Assembly: GCA_032717465.1 (NCBI GenBank)
Contig: CM064666.1
Location: 21,708,431-21,772,430 of the forward strand
Direction: 5' to 3'
Source: Coenobita brevimanus
Taxonomy: Eukaryota > Arthropoda > Malacostraca > Decapoda > Coenobitidae
Length of the DNA stretch: 64,000 nt
Under the pieces are notes generated by a model that searched no databases, was not told the origin of the DNA, and worked only from the letters and a program-made list of their open reading frames with translations. Of this stretch, positions 1 to 12,429 are shown one piece after another. The stretch's first letter is position 1. Each line of letters starts with the position of its first letter. A program made the translations under genes and the position numbers.

Positions 1-226
1 TGAATTTTGAGTACATTTGGGGAAGTTTAATATCGCTCAGATGTACAGTCATCACGCCAGTAAAATAGTTTTTATTATCCCCAAATGCGATGATATGAGC
101 CGCAAGTAGTTCAAGATTGGCACTACTTTTTATCCTTGGAGTCACCCTAGCTCCGGCAACCTGATATTATTTTAGAGCCATACCTGAGACCGAGTAATGT
201 TCATTAAAAATATATTTGTAATACTA
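1..226. repeat. Unit fragment of the degenerate tandem array (left of RTE insertion)
   Basis: This stretch matches the A part of the array seen downstream (TTTTGAGTACATTTG, then CATCAC, then TAAAATAGTTTTTA, then TGGCACTACTTTTTATCCTTGGAG, in spaced blocks). The same order recurs near 7200-7340 and 16860-17010. It ends in the 14-bp sequence TATTTGTAATACTA (213-226), repeated at 3143-3156 on the far side of an RTE LINE, so 1-226 and 3157 onward were once contiguous. Confidence 0.75.
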
Positions 227-334
227 TCTATCTATCTCTCTATAGCCCGACGCCCTAATCCCGCAAAGGGTGGCCGCAGACAAAACGCCCCCAAGTCGCT
301 CTGTCACTTACCATTTGACTACCCTCCCCCTAAA

Positions 335-712
335 TCACCCCCCCTCCCTCATATACCTCTCAACTCCATCCCTCCACCTCATCCTCGGTCTACTCCTCCC
401 TCTCCCTCCCTCCACCTCACCTACATACACTCTCTTAGTCAGTCTTTCATTCTCCATTCTCTTCAAATGTCCAAACCACCTCAGTGTATTTCTCCTAATC
501 TTCTCAACCACAACCACATCCACCCCACAACGTTCCTTCACTTCTTCATCCGTTAGCCTGTCCCTCCACGTCACTCCACATGCTCCTCTCAGGTAACTAA
601 TTTCCACTGCTCTCACTTTTGACTTGTTCCCCTCTTGCAAGGTCCATGACTCGTTTCCATACGTCAGGGTGGGGATCACAATACTATCATGCAGTGACTT
701 CTTAACTTCCAT
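335..712 (-). pseudogene. RTE-A C-terminal domain
   Basis: Reads MEVKKSLHDSIVIPTLTYGN, SYLRGACGVTWRDRLTDEE, NTLRWFGHLKRMENERLTKR and RPRMRWRDGVERYMREGG. This is the conserved C-terminus of RTE-clade polyproteins, downstream of the thumb. The serine codon after MEVKK is intact here, whereas the copies at 30953-32147 and 43433-44589 both have TAA at that codon. It ends about 100 bp before the GATA tail; the last part of the frame is disturbed. Confidence 0.85.
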
Positions 713-2195
713 ACCTCCCTATTTCCTGCTGTACCCTTTCACGCACTTCATCCCCCAAAGTTCCATCCTAACTCATCACACTACCCAAGTACTTTAATGC
801 ACTCACATTCTCCAAACACCATAACACCATAACTTTATTTTTGTTTACATTAACTTTCAGATTCCTCCTCCTTGCAACTCCCATTCATCTTCATTCAACA
901 ATACTGTATCATCAGCAAACAGCAACACCGGAAGCTTCCAAATCTCACCCTATTCATTAGAGCCACCCCTACATCCACTGTCCTATCTTGCACCTCCTTT
1001 ACAACCCCATCCATGTATATATTAAACAGCCATTGAGACATCACACACCCCTGTTTCAGTCCCACATTGAGATCAAAGAACTCAGCTCACCATCCACTCG
1101 CACCGTAGCCCTAGCTCCCTCGTACATACTCTTCACAGCACTCAACGATTTCCCCTCCACTCCATATATTCTTAATACCTTCCACATACCTTGCCTATCT
1201 ATTGTCATAAGCTTTTTCCAAGTCCATGAAGGCAGCATATACTTTCCTTCCCTTCGCTAGATACTTCTCCACTAAACATCTTAGAACAAACATCTGATCT
1301 ACACACCCTTTTACCTTCCTAAATCCCCCTTGTTCTCCAACTAGCTCCTCTGTCATATGCCTATCCCTATCAATGAGTATGCTACCATATATTTTACCAG
1401 TCACACTAAGAAGGCAAATACCCCTATGGTTACTACACACTTCTCTCTCCCTTTTCCTTTGTATAAAGGAACAATTATACCTGATTTCCAGTCCTCTGGA
1501 ACCCTTCCCTCTTCCCAAGCCTATCTACACAACTTCCATATCCACTCCACAACAATCTCACCCCCATACCTAAGCATTTCACCACACTCCATCAATTCCT
1601 GGGGCCTTTCCCAGCTTAATCTTCATCGCTTCCACTACTTCCGCCCTACTGATCTCTTCCTCCCTCCTCTCATCTCTTCTTCTCAGCCATTCCCCAACCA
1701 CTTGTACTGCTCTCACTCTCTACATTCAACAAATCAAAGTGCTCCTTCCATCTCCTCAATTTCTCTCTTCACCAACTATCTATTATTCCTATCTTTCACT
1801 CCCCTACTATATCCCATTTCACACTCTTACTTTCTTTACCTCCTTCGAAAACAATTTCTTACTCTCCCTCCATTTCACACTCAGATTCCTTCCAAACTCT
1901 TCATCCACTTTCTTCTTACTCTCCTTCACCAGTCTCAACCTCCCTTCTCCTGCTCACATATACCTCTCTCTTCTCGCTCATGTTCTCCCCAACCTCTACT
2001 CGCTAACCATTCACTGTATACCTTCTTCTTTTGTTCCACAGCTCGTTTCACCTCATCATTCCACCATGCTGTCCCTTGCACACCCTTGCATCTCCTCACT
2101 CCATAAACCGCCTCACACGCTGCGCCTATCTCTTCTGTGACTATCTTACATACGTCTTCCACCCCTTCCATCTGCTCTAGCTCATACCTTCCCAA
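713..2195 (-). pseudogene. RTE-A reverse transcriptase region, heavily decayed
   Basis: The minus strand holds fragments of the RT domain in several frames: a linker with TAWWNDEVKRAVEQKKKVYSEWL (in pieces around 1935-2195), EVCSNHRGICLLSVTGKIYGSIL and EEQGGF-like QGGFRKVKGCVDQMFVLRC with AAFMDLEKAYDNR (1195-1518), and further downstream matches up to 1056-1238. The AYD block is motif A of the polymerase (metal-binding D). The FADD block expected near 930 lies in a stretch with several deletions. The long pyrimidine-rich frames on the opposite strand are only the antisense of this region. Confidence 0.8.
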
Positions 2196-2333
2196 TCTTT
2201 CTTTGCAGCTCCTTGGCCATCACTAAATGATGGTCCGAGACTCCATTCCCCCACCCTCTCCACACTCTTGCATCCAACACTTTTCTCATTCGCTCATCCA
2301 CACACACGTAGTCTATCATTGCCTTTCGTTCAA

Positions 2334-2948
2334 CTAGTTCAACATCCACCTCCTCATTACTCTCCATGTATACCGGTGGATCATCTTATGACGAAAGTAG
2401 GTGTTGGCTATTACCAACCCCTTACAAGCACAGCTGTCCACCAAAGCACTACCATTCCCATCTACTTCAGCTAGCACACCCCACTGACCAACCACCCCAT
2501 CCACTCGTACATTCCCAACTTTGCCATTCATGTCTCCAATCAACAGCACTCTCTCGCTCCTCTCAAACTTCTCCATACATGCTTCTACTCTCGCCCAAAA
2601 CTCATCTTTCACTCTTGCCACTCGATCCTCAGTCGGGGCATACATACAATCGCCCACGCTTGTATACCTACTTTCATCCTCACCCATACAATCCTTGCAC
2701 CCACTGTTCCATACTGTCTTATATTCTCCTTCCACTTTTTGCTTATCTTCCTTCAGACATACTCCTTCTCTTGCCCTCTCATTCTCATTGACTCCCGCAC
2801 ATATACCTAAACCATATTCCCATTCCCTCACCCTTTCACCTTGCCATTTAGTATCAGTCAATCCACATATATCCACTTTTGCATCCTCAAGCACCTGAAC
2901 AATCTCTCTCACTTCATCATTCAATCCTCTCACATTCCATGTTCCCAC
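2334..2948 (-). pseudogene. RTE-A endonuclease domain (AP-endonuclease-like)
   Basis: The frame opens MGTWNVRGLND and continues with DICGLTDTKWQGE, LLIGDMNGKVGN and FRHKMIHRYTW, the usual order of the exonuclease/endonuclease/phosphatase fold in RTE elements (N near the start, the ETKW-like block with E replaced by D, then GDMN). This domain nicks target DNA for target-primed reverse transcription. The continuation at 2182-2367 (KAMIDYVCVDERMRK, then VSDHHLVMAK with the catalytic-type SDH) is in another frame, so an indel separates the two parts. The ETKW-type glutamate appears as aspartate in TDTKW, so function is doubtful even apart from the frameshift. Confidence 0.85.
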
Positions 2949-3697
2949 CCTAAGAATGTCCTTTGTCCGTTCCTTAGTCGTCCGGGTCTGAGGCGCTTTA
3001 TTCGTGTTTTTAGTTAGTTCTTTTTACGGGGTGGGGCACTAACCCACCACCAACCCTTTTAGTCACCTCGTACGACAAGCAGGGATACTGGTGGAGTATT
3101 CTTGAAACCCCCCTACCCCCTTAGGGGTTGGGGGGTAGTGACTATTTGTAATACTACCAAAATAATTCTCTTTTAACGATTTAGTGGCTTTCTGAGTAAT
3201 TTTACCTTGGTAAATATGAATAATGATATCAGACGAACCGATTTCTACTGACTATAATCTCATTTAAACTTGCTACTGATTTTTTTTTTCCTGAAGCCGA
3301 ACTTCTTTATCCTTAGAAATGTTTTCTGACTTTTATATACACCTGGGAGTGTTTCCCAGCTAATTTAAGGCACATTTATGAAAGTACCATGTTTAGTGTT
3401 TTCCCACCCAGTTCTGTGATTTATAGGATCACTCAAGAGTATATAATATATTTCAGTTTATTCAAAAGAACACGAATATACTGTAAAAAATCATGTAATA
3501 TTTTTCTTTCATGCTAAGTTATCACTACAAATGAAAATAAATACCACAAAGAACCGTCTTCCTAAGGTAAAAACCCAATCTCCATAAGACTTTAATGCAG
3601 TTTATTCAGTGTTCATTCGACCTTCAATTTCTTGTAAATGTCAAGCACTATATGTTTACGTAGATGAAAAATAGTTATATTTTTGGTTACCGGAAGT

Positions 3698-3698
<1 letters not shown>

Positions 3699-3782
<84 letters not shown>
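3699..3782. repeat. (TA)n microsatellite
   Basis: About 80 bp of uninterrupted TA dinucleotide inside the array. Confidence 0.97.
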
Positions 3783-3786
<4 letters not shown>

Positions 3787-5434
3787 TTGCGAGTCAAAAG
3801 CTCATCAATATTCTTTCTCAAGAGTTATCACAGTTTTGAGAAATTATAGGTAAGGAAATGTGGCTTATGTTGTATCACAAATTTTCATTTGATTTTCAGT
3901 TTAACATTGAATCAGGAAGATCGATGAAAATTTAATATGCTACTCTTGAGATAAAACAGAAAACTGTTATTCAAAATTTGTCGCTTGTTTCGGTGACCAC
4001 ATCAATTGGAACTTCTTGTTCTTAAACCCCTGATTTTTTTTTTTTTTTTTTTACCTAAGATCGATATCCTATTGTTTCCTAAATGCGATTTTTTCACCCT
4101 CAGAAGTGTCTTCTGAGTTTTGGGAATAATTGGGTGTGTTTCACAACCAATTTTGGGTACATATGTGGAAGATTTTATTCAGCTATTTCTCCAAAAAATG
4201 TTTCTACAGCCATTACTCGTAAAATATTTTTCAACTACCCACAAAACGGATGCTATCAGCCGTGACTTGTTCAAAATTAGCTTTTCTTTTTACAAGTGAA
4301 AAAAGTCATAAATGACCCATATCCCTAATGTAAAAATGAAAACGTTCCAGACGACATTAATACAGTTTATTCAATGTTCCTTCAAGCTATATTTTTTTCA
4401 AGCCGTCATGCATTATATATCTACGGAGATGAATATAATTATATATCTAGGTATTACGATAGAGTTTATACCATTTTATAAATAAATTAGGTGAGAGTCA
4501 AGTTCTTATTAATATTCCTTTTTACGAGGAATCACAGTTTTAAAAGATTTTACATAAGTAAATGTGGCTTATGATGTAACACGAACTTTCATAATGTGCG
4601 TTTGTTTTTCTTTTCTTATATTCAGTCAGGAGGCTTGATATAATTTTGATGTATTGCGATAGAGATTCTTTCCTATAATTTTTTAGGATAGAGTCAAATT
4701 CTTATTAATATTCCTCTTAAGAACGAGGCATCCCAGTTTTGTGGGATTTTACCACGAACCTTCAGTTTTTTTTTTTCCCCTTTTTTGATATTCAGTCGGG
4801 AGGCTTGATGTAATTTTGATGTGCTACTACTTCAGATAAAAAAAAAAATACTTTCGAAGTTTCTCGCTCGTTTGAATGACTCCACATCAATAAAAATGTG
4901 TTCTTCATAAAACCTCTGATTCCAGCTCTCTTAACGTGTTAATCAATTTCTTTTTCTTTGTTTCCTAACCTTGATTTTTTTTCATCCTCAAAAGAGTGTT
5001 CTGGGTTTTGGGAATAATTGGGTGTGTTTCCTAATCAATTTTGAGTACATATATGAAAAGTGCTTATTTAGCGACTTCCTCCCAAAACACGTTTACACAG
5101 CCCTTACTACCGGAAAATAGTTTTCATCTACCAACAAAGCCCTAACTAGGCCACATTAGGCACTACTTTTTATATGTTTTGAGTCAGGCATGCTCTGTCA
5201 ACTCTATTTTTTTTTTTTTTGACCCATCATGAACTAAGTGATATGCATTTACTTTTTTCTATTAATATAGAGTATATCTTAAATTCAATGCCTTAATATT
5301 TTTCCTTTACACCATTTATTGAGTTCACGGGTGATTTTACATATGTAAATATGGATAATGATATCACTTGAACCGTCATACTTGGATAGTTACATTTTAA
5401 ATTTGAGCTGGAGGCTCAAAATGCCATTTAAAGC

Positions 5435-5556
<122 letters not shown>

Positions 5557-6423
5557 CCGTTACATCTCTTAATTTCCAAGTTGTTCTCACGTCTTTCTGT
5601 GCTTATACATCAAATTCCACCCTTATTTGCCTGTGAACCCCTTTCTTCCCACTATTGTCTCATGTTGATTTCAGAGATTTTCTTTCCTAAGCCGAACTTC
5701 TTCACCCTCAGAAATGTTTTCTGAATTTTATATACAACTGAGAGTATTTCCCAGCTAATGTAGGGCATATTTGTAGTGTCATATAGTGTTTTCCCACCCT
5801 GTTATGCGATTTTTAAGATAACTCAAGTATAATATTTTTCAGTTAAATCTGAATCGGACGCATTTCCCGTACCAAATCTTGTAACATTTTTCTTTTATTT
5901 TTACCACCACAAAAAGATTAATGCCACAAATAACCCTCTTCCTAACTTAAAAATCAAATCTCCAGGCGACATTTATACAGTTCATTGTGTTCCGTCGACC
6001 TTCATTTTTTGTAGCTGTCATGCACTATATGTCTATGTCGATGTGGAATAATGTTTTAAATTGTAAGTAGTTGTTTATTTGGGTATTGCAGTGTTGTTTA
6101 TACTTTCTCGTATTAATTATTGCGAAAGACAAAAGCTAATCAATATTTCTTCTCACGACTTATCAGAGTTTTGGGAGATTTTACTTAAGGAAACATGTCG
6201 TGTTTTAACACGAACCTTCATATGATTTTTTTTTTTTTTAATATTCAGTCCGACAGCTCGATTCAAACAATGTGCTGCTACTGCAGATAAAACAGAAAAC
6301 CGTTCTTATTCAAAATTTCTCGTTTTGTTCCGGTCACCACCACATCAATTGGAACTTCTTGTTCTTAAACACATCAGACGTGAGGTAATTTTACGTGTTA
6401 ATCGATTTCATGTTGTTTCCCAA

Positions 6424-6497
<74 letters not shown>
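6424..6497. repeat. (GT)n microsatellite
   Basis: About 74 bp of GT following TGTTTCCCAAAT. A (TG)n tract sits at the corresponding point of the next unit (8455), about 2.03 kb later, while other units have a T-run there. Confidence 0.97.
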
Positions 6498-6500
<3 letters not shown>

Positions 6501-7350
6501 AACCCTGAGATGTTTTTTCTGAGTTTCGGAAAGAATTGGGTGTTTCGCAAAAAATTTTGAGTACATTTGTGGAGGATGTATATTTCGCGATTTCTTCCAA
6601 AAATATAATACACAGCCGTGAGTCCAATAAAATATTTTTTTAACTCCCCCGAAAGAGGATGCTATCAGCCTTAACTAGGTTACAATCAGCCAAAGTTTTG
6701 ACAAACAAAAAAAGTAACAACCCTCGTCCTATCGTAAAAATTAAAACACTCAAGACAACATTAATACAGTTTATTCAGTGTTCCTTCAACTTTTTTTTTC
6801 TGAAGTTGTCATGCATTATATGTCTACGATGATGATTAAAATTATAAATTATTAATTATATATCTCACTATTGCGATAGGTGAGAGTTTTGAGAGATTTC
6901 ACCTAAGAAAATGTGGCTTATGCTTTAACACGAACCTTCATAATGTGGATTTTTTTTTTTTTATTATGTCAGAAGGCTCGATGTGATTATATAGTGGTTC
7001 TACTACATATAGGGAAGAATATTCATGAAAGTTTCTCGTTAATTTCGGTGACCCCATCAACTGAAACTTGTTCATAAACCTTCGGAGTCCAGCTCTCTTT
7101 ACGTGTCAATCGATTTCTCTTTATATGTTTCCTAAAACTGATTTTTTCATCCTGAAAAAAGTGTTCTGGGTTTTGGAAATAATTGGGTGTGTTTCCCAAT
7201 TAATTTTAAGTACATTTGTGGAAGTTGAATATTTAGCGTTTCTCCCAAAAACATTTATACAGCCATCACTCTAGTAGAATAGTTTTTATCTACCCCCAGA
7301 GCGGAATTGGCACTACTTTTTATCCTTGGAGCTACGCTTGCTCCGGCAAC

Positions 7351-7381
<31 letters not shown>

Positions 7382-8450
7382 ATAAAACTCCGTATCTGTG
7401 GAAGCAAGTAATGTCAATATTTGTATATCTCAATTCGACTATGCATTTAATTTTTCTTAATAATATATATCTAATATTCGGTACCTAAATAATTTTCTCT
7501 TAACGATTTATTGACTTTCCGAGTGACTTTACCTTGGTATATATGGATAATGATATCCCTCGAACCGTGAGACTGGGAAAACATTCAATTTTATAAATTT
7601 GGTCAGGGGGTTCAACATGCCACTTTACAGCACTGTTTATTCACATAAAAATAATATCCGTTATATCTCTCAGTTTCCAAGTTGTTTTCACGTCTCTTTA
7701 ACCTTAAACATATCAACTTCCACCTTTCTTTACCTGTGAACCGATTTCTTCCTACTATTATCTTATTTAGATTTGTTACTCGAGCTAATTCACCCTCAGA
7801 AATGTTTCCTGAATTTTAGATACAACTGGGAGTGTTGCCCCGTTGATTTAGGGCACATTTGTGGATGTTGCATATTTTGTGTTATCCCACCCAGTTATGC
7901 GATTTTTAGGATCACGTAATTTCTTATGAAGAGGACGCATTTACTGTCCTGAAGTTATCACTACAAATTAAAATTAATGCAACAAGTGACCCGCTTCCTA
8001 ACCTAATAATGAAATCTCCGGACGACGTTTATACATTTCATTCAGTGCTCCTTCGACCTTCATTTTTTGTAGTTGTCATGCACAATATGTCTACGCAGAT
8101 GTGGAAAAATGTTTTAAATGGTAATTTGTTATATATACGGGTATTGCCATACTGTTTATACTTTCTCGTATTAATTATCACTATTTCCTCTCACGAGTTA
8201 TCAGAGTTTTGAGAGACTTCACTTAATTAAATGTGGCTTATGTTCTAACACGAATTTTCATATGATTTTTTCTTATATTCAATCAGAACGCTCGATGCAG
8301 AATTAATGTGCTGCTACTGCAGATAAAACAGAAACCGTTCTTATTCAAATTTTCTAGTTTCATCCGGTGACCACCACATCAATTGGAACTTGTCACTCTT
8401 AAACACCTCAGAAGTGAGCTCATTTTAGGTGTGAATCGATATCTTGTTTC

Positions 8451-8454
<4 letters not shown>

Positions 8455-8521
<67 letters not shown>
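8455..8521. repeat. (TG)n microsatellite
   Basis: About 66 bp of TG following TTGTTTCCTATG, at the same place in the array unit as the tract at 6424. Confidence 0.97.
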
Positions 8522-8522
<1 letters not shown>

Positions 8523-8592
8523 CCTGCGTTTTAGAAAGAATTGGGTGTGTTTCACAACCAATTTTGAGCACATTTGTTATAGATGTAGAGTA

Positions 8593-9990
8593 GCTCCCAA
8601 AAGTATCTTTAAAAATAGTACTATTCATTCTGACACAATGGACGATGTATCTGACACGTGTTGCGTGAAGCGGCAACAAAATTGGTAGACCTGCATGCTG
8701 GGGAGTGGTTGCCATACACCTGCATATGCCCTGGGATTGTATAAACCGTTTTCTGACATAATACTAATCACTTTGTCATATGCAGATATATTTGATGTTA
8801 TTATGGTGACAACTAGTTCGTTTTAACATAGACACGGCTACTCTTTCTGTGGTTCATATGTAATGCTTTCACGAGTGCCAGCACAAGGTTATCAGCAATC
8901 TAGATAAATAGTATACAAGCTTTCCCAGAACTGAAATATTTTGAGGAAGTGTTTATATAATATGTGATTATGACTGGGAGACATATGACACCCAGTGTAA
9001 TGTGAATGGCACAAAAATATTAGACAAGTAGAAGTAAACGAAATGTAAAGACAGTAAATTAACTTATCTGAAACTATTCCCAAGAGCAGCGTATAAACTC
9101 ATTTATCACTGATACACCAGCCGTATTGTGGAGGTGACATGCGAGATTCATTCTTATGTTGGACATTATATGTAAAATAAATACAAGTTAAGGTTAAACA
9201 CACTTTGAAGGGCTCCTTTTATTTATTTAATAACAACTGTATCCACCTCCTGCATCCAGACCTCTGTTCAATCGACGCGACACCCACTATGAAGCTGTGC
9301 CATTCACGTAACGAAACACCACACCTCAATACCTTCCGACACTGAGATATTGCCACATTCGGGTAGTATGTTAAAATAATGGTGTTAAAACTGTCCGACA
9401 TGCAGACTCTATAGGCTATTATTAACCTCTGCAGTTAATCTATTTGTAGTTGTGATAACGAAAGAATTGTGATGGGTATTTTTCTCATGCTGTTTAATAA
9501 TCTGAGTTTCACTTATATTCATGGGGGGGTTGGGTGACAATGGTGGCGTGCGTAGCTCAAGACCGTGAGGTAGTGAGTTCGTGCCCGACCTGAGTAGCTA
9601 CTTAGCTGAATGTTAGCGCTCTCATCACCTTATGAGGGCCATATGGTCTAATATGGGCTTAGCTCGGAGAATTCATTCCTTCACTTATATTCGAATATGA
9701 CAAAGCCCATCAGAGTCAGTTTTCGAAAATGGCAACTCTGCCCGTCGCAGTTGCTATGTTTCCCAAGATACATTTATCACAGTATAATGTGTGTAATGGT
9801 TGAACTGTTACCATTTACAAGTCGATGGATGTTTGCAGTCACATAGTGGCATTGATGTGTTTATTAGCAGTACCACCCACGATACCTAATCATGCGTACC
9901 AACTCCACCGAGACAAGTGGCCGGGAATAATGTTTCATTCTGTTCATTCTCCCATTCTTCGCACCACACTTTAAAGATACTTCTGGGAGC
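8593..9990. mobile_element. 1.4-kb DNA transposon-like element with TIRs and TA duplication
   Basis: The left end GCTCCCAAAAGTATCTTTAA (8593 on) and the right end, read in reverse, GCTCCCAGAAGTATCTTTAA form terminal inverted repeats of about 21 bp with one mismatch. Each is flanked by TA (8591-8592 and 9991-9992). Outside, array sequence resumes without loss (ACATTTGTTATAGATGTA | TATAGCGATTTCTCCC). Size and TA target fit a Tc1/mariner-superfamily element. I find no recognisable transposase; the longest frames are about 60 codons. A tRNA-derived SINE-like segment lies inside near 9540-9660. Confidence 0.75.
9535..9670 (+). repeat. Candidate tRNA-derived SINE head
   Basis: A segment with GCGTAGCTCAAGACCG (A-box-like) followed about 30 bp later by AGTTCGTGCCCGACC (B-box-like, compare the tRNA T-arm GGTTCGAATCC), within GC-richer sequence than its surroundings. 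Spacing is close to that of an internal pol III promoter. The fold does not look like a functional tRNA. No second copy is seen in this window, so the assignment is tentative. Confidence 0.35.
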
Positions 9991-9991
9991 T

Positions 9992-11569
9992 ACTGTCCAT
10001 ATAGCGATTTCTCCCAAAAATATGTTTATATAGAGATCACTCCAAAAAATATATTTTTGAACTACCCCCAAAAGAGGATGCTATCAATCGTAACTAGTCT
10101 ACATTTAGCACTAAGTTTTACAAATGAAAAAAGTCACAAAAGACCCTGTTCCTAACGTAAAAATTAAAACCCTCCAGACTACATTAATACAGTTTATTCA
10201 GTGGTCCTGAAATTTTTATTTTGCAGCTGTCATGCATTACATATCTACGGAGGTGTAGAATAAAATTATATATGGTAATTAATTATATATTTCGGTGTTG
10301 TGATATAGTTTATACCTTCTCACAAATATTTGAGTCAAATGTTCATTAATCTTCCTTATTAAGCGGTATCACAGTTTTGAGAGGAAATGTGGCTTATGGT
10401 GTAACACGAACCTTCATAATGTGCATTTTTATTTTTTATATTCAGTAAGTAGGCTTGATGTAATTTCGATGTACTACTACTTGAGGTAGTAGAAGGTAAG
10501 TTATCTTCACTCTCCCCACAAACGCCACCCTTCTTTAGCTATGAATCGATTTCTCCTGACTGTTCTCATTTACTGATTTTTTTTTTTTCCTGAACTTCTC
10601 CTTCAGAAATGTTTTCTAAATTTTAGATACAATTGGGAGTGTTTCCACCTAATTTCTGGTACATTTTTTAAAAGTTGCATATTTAGTGTTTTTTCACCCA
10701 ATTATGCGTTTTTAGGATTATTTAAGTATAATAGTTTTTTTTAATTCCGAAGCGGACGCATTTATCATACCAAAACTTGTATTTTTTGTTTTGTTTTATC
10801 CTCGTTACCCCTAGAAAAGATAATAAATACCACAAATGACCCTCTTCCTAACGTAAAAATCCAATCTCCAGACGACATTAATACAGTTCATTCAGTGTTC
10901 CTTCGACATTAATTTTTTTTTTTTTAGCTGTCATGCCCTATACATATAGGGCATGGAGTAAAGTTTTAAATGGTAATTATATATTTTGGTATTGCTATAA
11001 TTTTTGTATTTTTTCGCATTAATTATTGCGAGAGTCAAAAGCTCATCAATATTCATTCTCACAAGTTTACGGCCGAAATATTTAAATATGTTTTGAGGGA
11101 TATTACCGAAGGAAATGTAGCTGGTTTTAACACAAACTTTCATATGATTTTTTCTTTACATTCAATCAGGTTGCTCGATGCTAATTTAAAGTGCAACTGA
11201 GATAATTATTCTTATTCAAAAATTTCCTCTTGTTTCGGTGACCACCACATCAATTGAAACTTCTTGTTATTAAACACCACAGATATGAGCTCTTTTTACG
11301 TGTGAATCGATATTATTTATCATATTTTTTTTTCTTTCAATCTTAGAAGTGTCATCTTTCTGGTAATAGTTGGGTGTGTTTCACAACCAAGTTTGGGTTC
11401 ATTTGTTTAATGTTTATACAGCCATCACTCGTAAAATTTATTTTGAAATACCCCAAAATGAATGCTATCATCCGTATCTAGTTCACAATTAGGCCTACTT
11501 TATACAAATGAAAAAAGTAACAAATGATCCCTCTTCCTAAAGTAAAAATTAAAACATTCGAAATGATAA
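9992..11569. repeat. Degenerate tandem array, continued
   Basis: Resumes with TATAGCGATTTCTCCC and repeats the array order, with both forms of the TTAATACAG block (near 10181 after TTAAAAC and near 10871 after CAATCTCC). No gene is seen; short frames here are fortuitous. Confidence 0.7.
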
Positions 11570-11993
11570 CCCTAATAGGTAATCTTTATTTTCTTACATA
11601 TTAGGTAACGTTGGGTCTGACGGACCCCACGAAAAAAAAAAAAAATCCGTTTGAGATATTTCAAAATGATTTAATACACAAATAATTCAACCCCTTATCT
11701 TTAAATAGGACCAGAAAAAATAGTTTAATTGAAAAAATATATATATTTTTAAAGTTTATACAAAAATGATTAAATTTTAGGTATGCAAATTTTATAATTG
11801 AATATTGCAAAATTGAAAAGTTATATCAAGATTCCTTGGATGACCTGCAGTAGACCGATGTTGGGACCCCATCATCCCTATGAAGAGCATCACTATGAAG
11901 AGCATCACGGACAGATCTGTAGACATGCTCATATTTTTAAAAATCAAATTTCGGGGACTGGGGTTTCTGAGACCCCACATTACCTATCTAGGG
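11570..11993. mobile_element. piggyBac-like MITE (424 bp)
   Basis: Left end CCCTAATAGGTAATCTTTAT and right end, in reverse, CCCTAGATAGGTAATGTGGG form imperfect terminal inverted repeats starting CCC, as in piggyBac elements. The insertion interrupts the array block ACATTAATACAG, which contains TTAA, the piggyBac target. Flanks now read GATAA on the left and TAGTTT on the right, that is TTAA with later changes. Inside are a subterminal palindrome (GGTCTGACGGACCCC near 11610) and a perfect 15-bp tandem repeat TATGAAGAGCATCAC (about 11879-11908). No transposase is encoded. Confidence 0.65.
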
Positions 11994-12371
11994 TAGTTTA
12001 TTCGGTGTTCCTTTATTTTTTTGAAGCTGTCATGCATTATATGTCTACTGGGATGAGGACAAATTATAATTGGTAATCAATTATATATCAGTATTGCGAT
12101 AGAGTTTATACCTTCATATAAATTGTTAGTGAAAAGCAAAAGATCATTAATATTCCTTCTTAGGAGGTATCACAGTTTTGAGAGGTTTTACCTAAGGAAA
12201 TGTGGTTGATGGTGTAACATGACCCTTCATAATGTGCATTTTTTTCTTTTATATTCAGTCAGGAGGCTTGATGTAATATTGAAGTGCATCTAAGTCAGAG
12301 AACAACAAATCATTCGAAGTTTCTCGCTTGTTTCTGTGACCCCCACATCAACTGAATCTTATTGTTCATGT
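11994..12371. repeat. Degenerate tandem array between two insertions
   Basis: Resumes after the MITE with TAGTTTATTCGGTGTTCC and runs through TCAGTCAGGAGGCTTGATG to TTATTGTTCATGTA, where the 4.3-kb TIR element was inserted. The continuation of the unit (CCTTCAGATTGCAGCTCTC) is found at 16719. Confidence 0.75.
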
Positions 12372-12429
12372 ACAGCTCCGTTCAGATATTCGTACTACAC
12401 CCAAAGTGGAAAGCGCTAGTCTCGGCCCC

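Larger units (their letters stand above)
227..3142 (-). mobile_element. Near full-length RTE-type LINE (RTE-A), pseudogenised
   Basis: Non-LTR retrotransposon read on the minus strand, flanked by a 14-bp target site duplication TATTTGTAATACTA at 213-226 and 3143-3156. The minus strand starts with a G/C-rich 5'UTR (3142 to about 2950), then an apurinic-type endonuclease region (starts GTWNVRGLN), a reverse transcriptase region and a C-terminal domain with the RTE-typical RWFGHLKRME. It ends in a short GATA-type repeat (227-240) after GGGCTATAG, with no poly(A). About 2.9 kb is near the usual RTE length. The reading frame is broken many times. Flanking duplication and both termini make the element call firm. 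Confidence 0.92.

Noticed and set aside
1357..2106. 249-codon plus-strand frame rich in Ser, Leu, Pro
   Set aside because: It is the antisense of the RTE-A RT region; similar Ser/Pro/Leu-rich frames lie opposite every RTE copy (for example 31359-32063 and 43464-44186).
6325..6613. Cys-Val and His-Thr repeat frames
   Set aside because: Translation of (GT)n; the same applies at 8383-8715 and 16157-16682.
9535..9670. Functional tRNA gene
   Set aside because: A- and B-box-like words are present but the arms do not pair into a cloverleaf; listed only as a possible SINE head.
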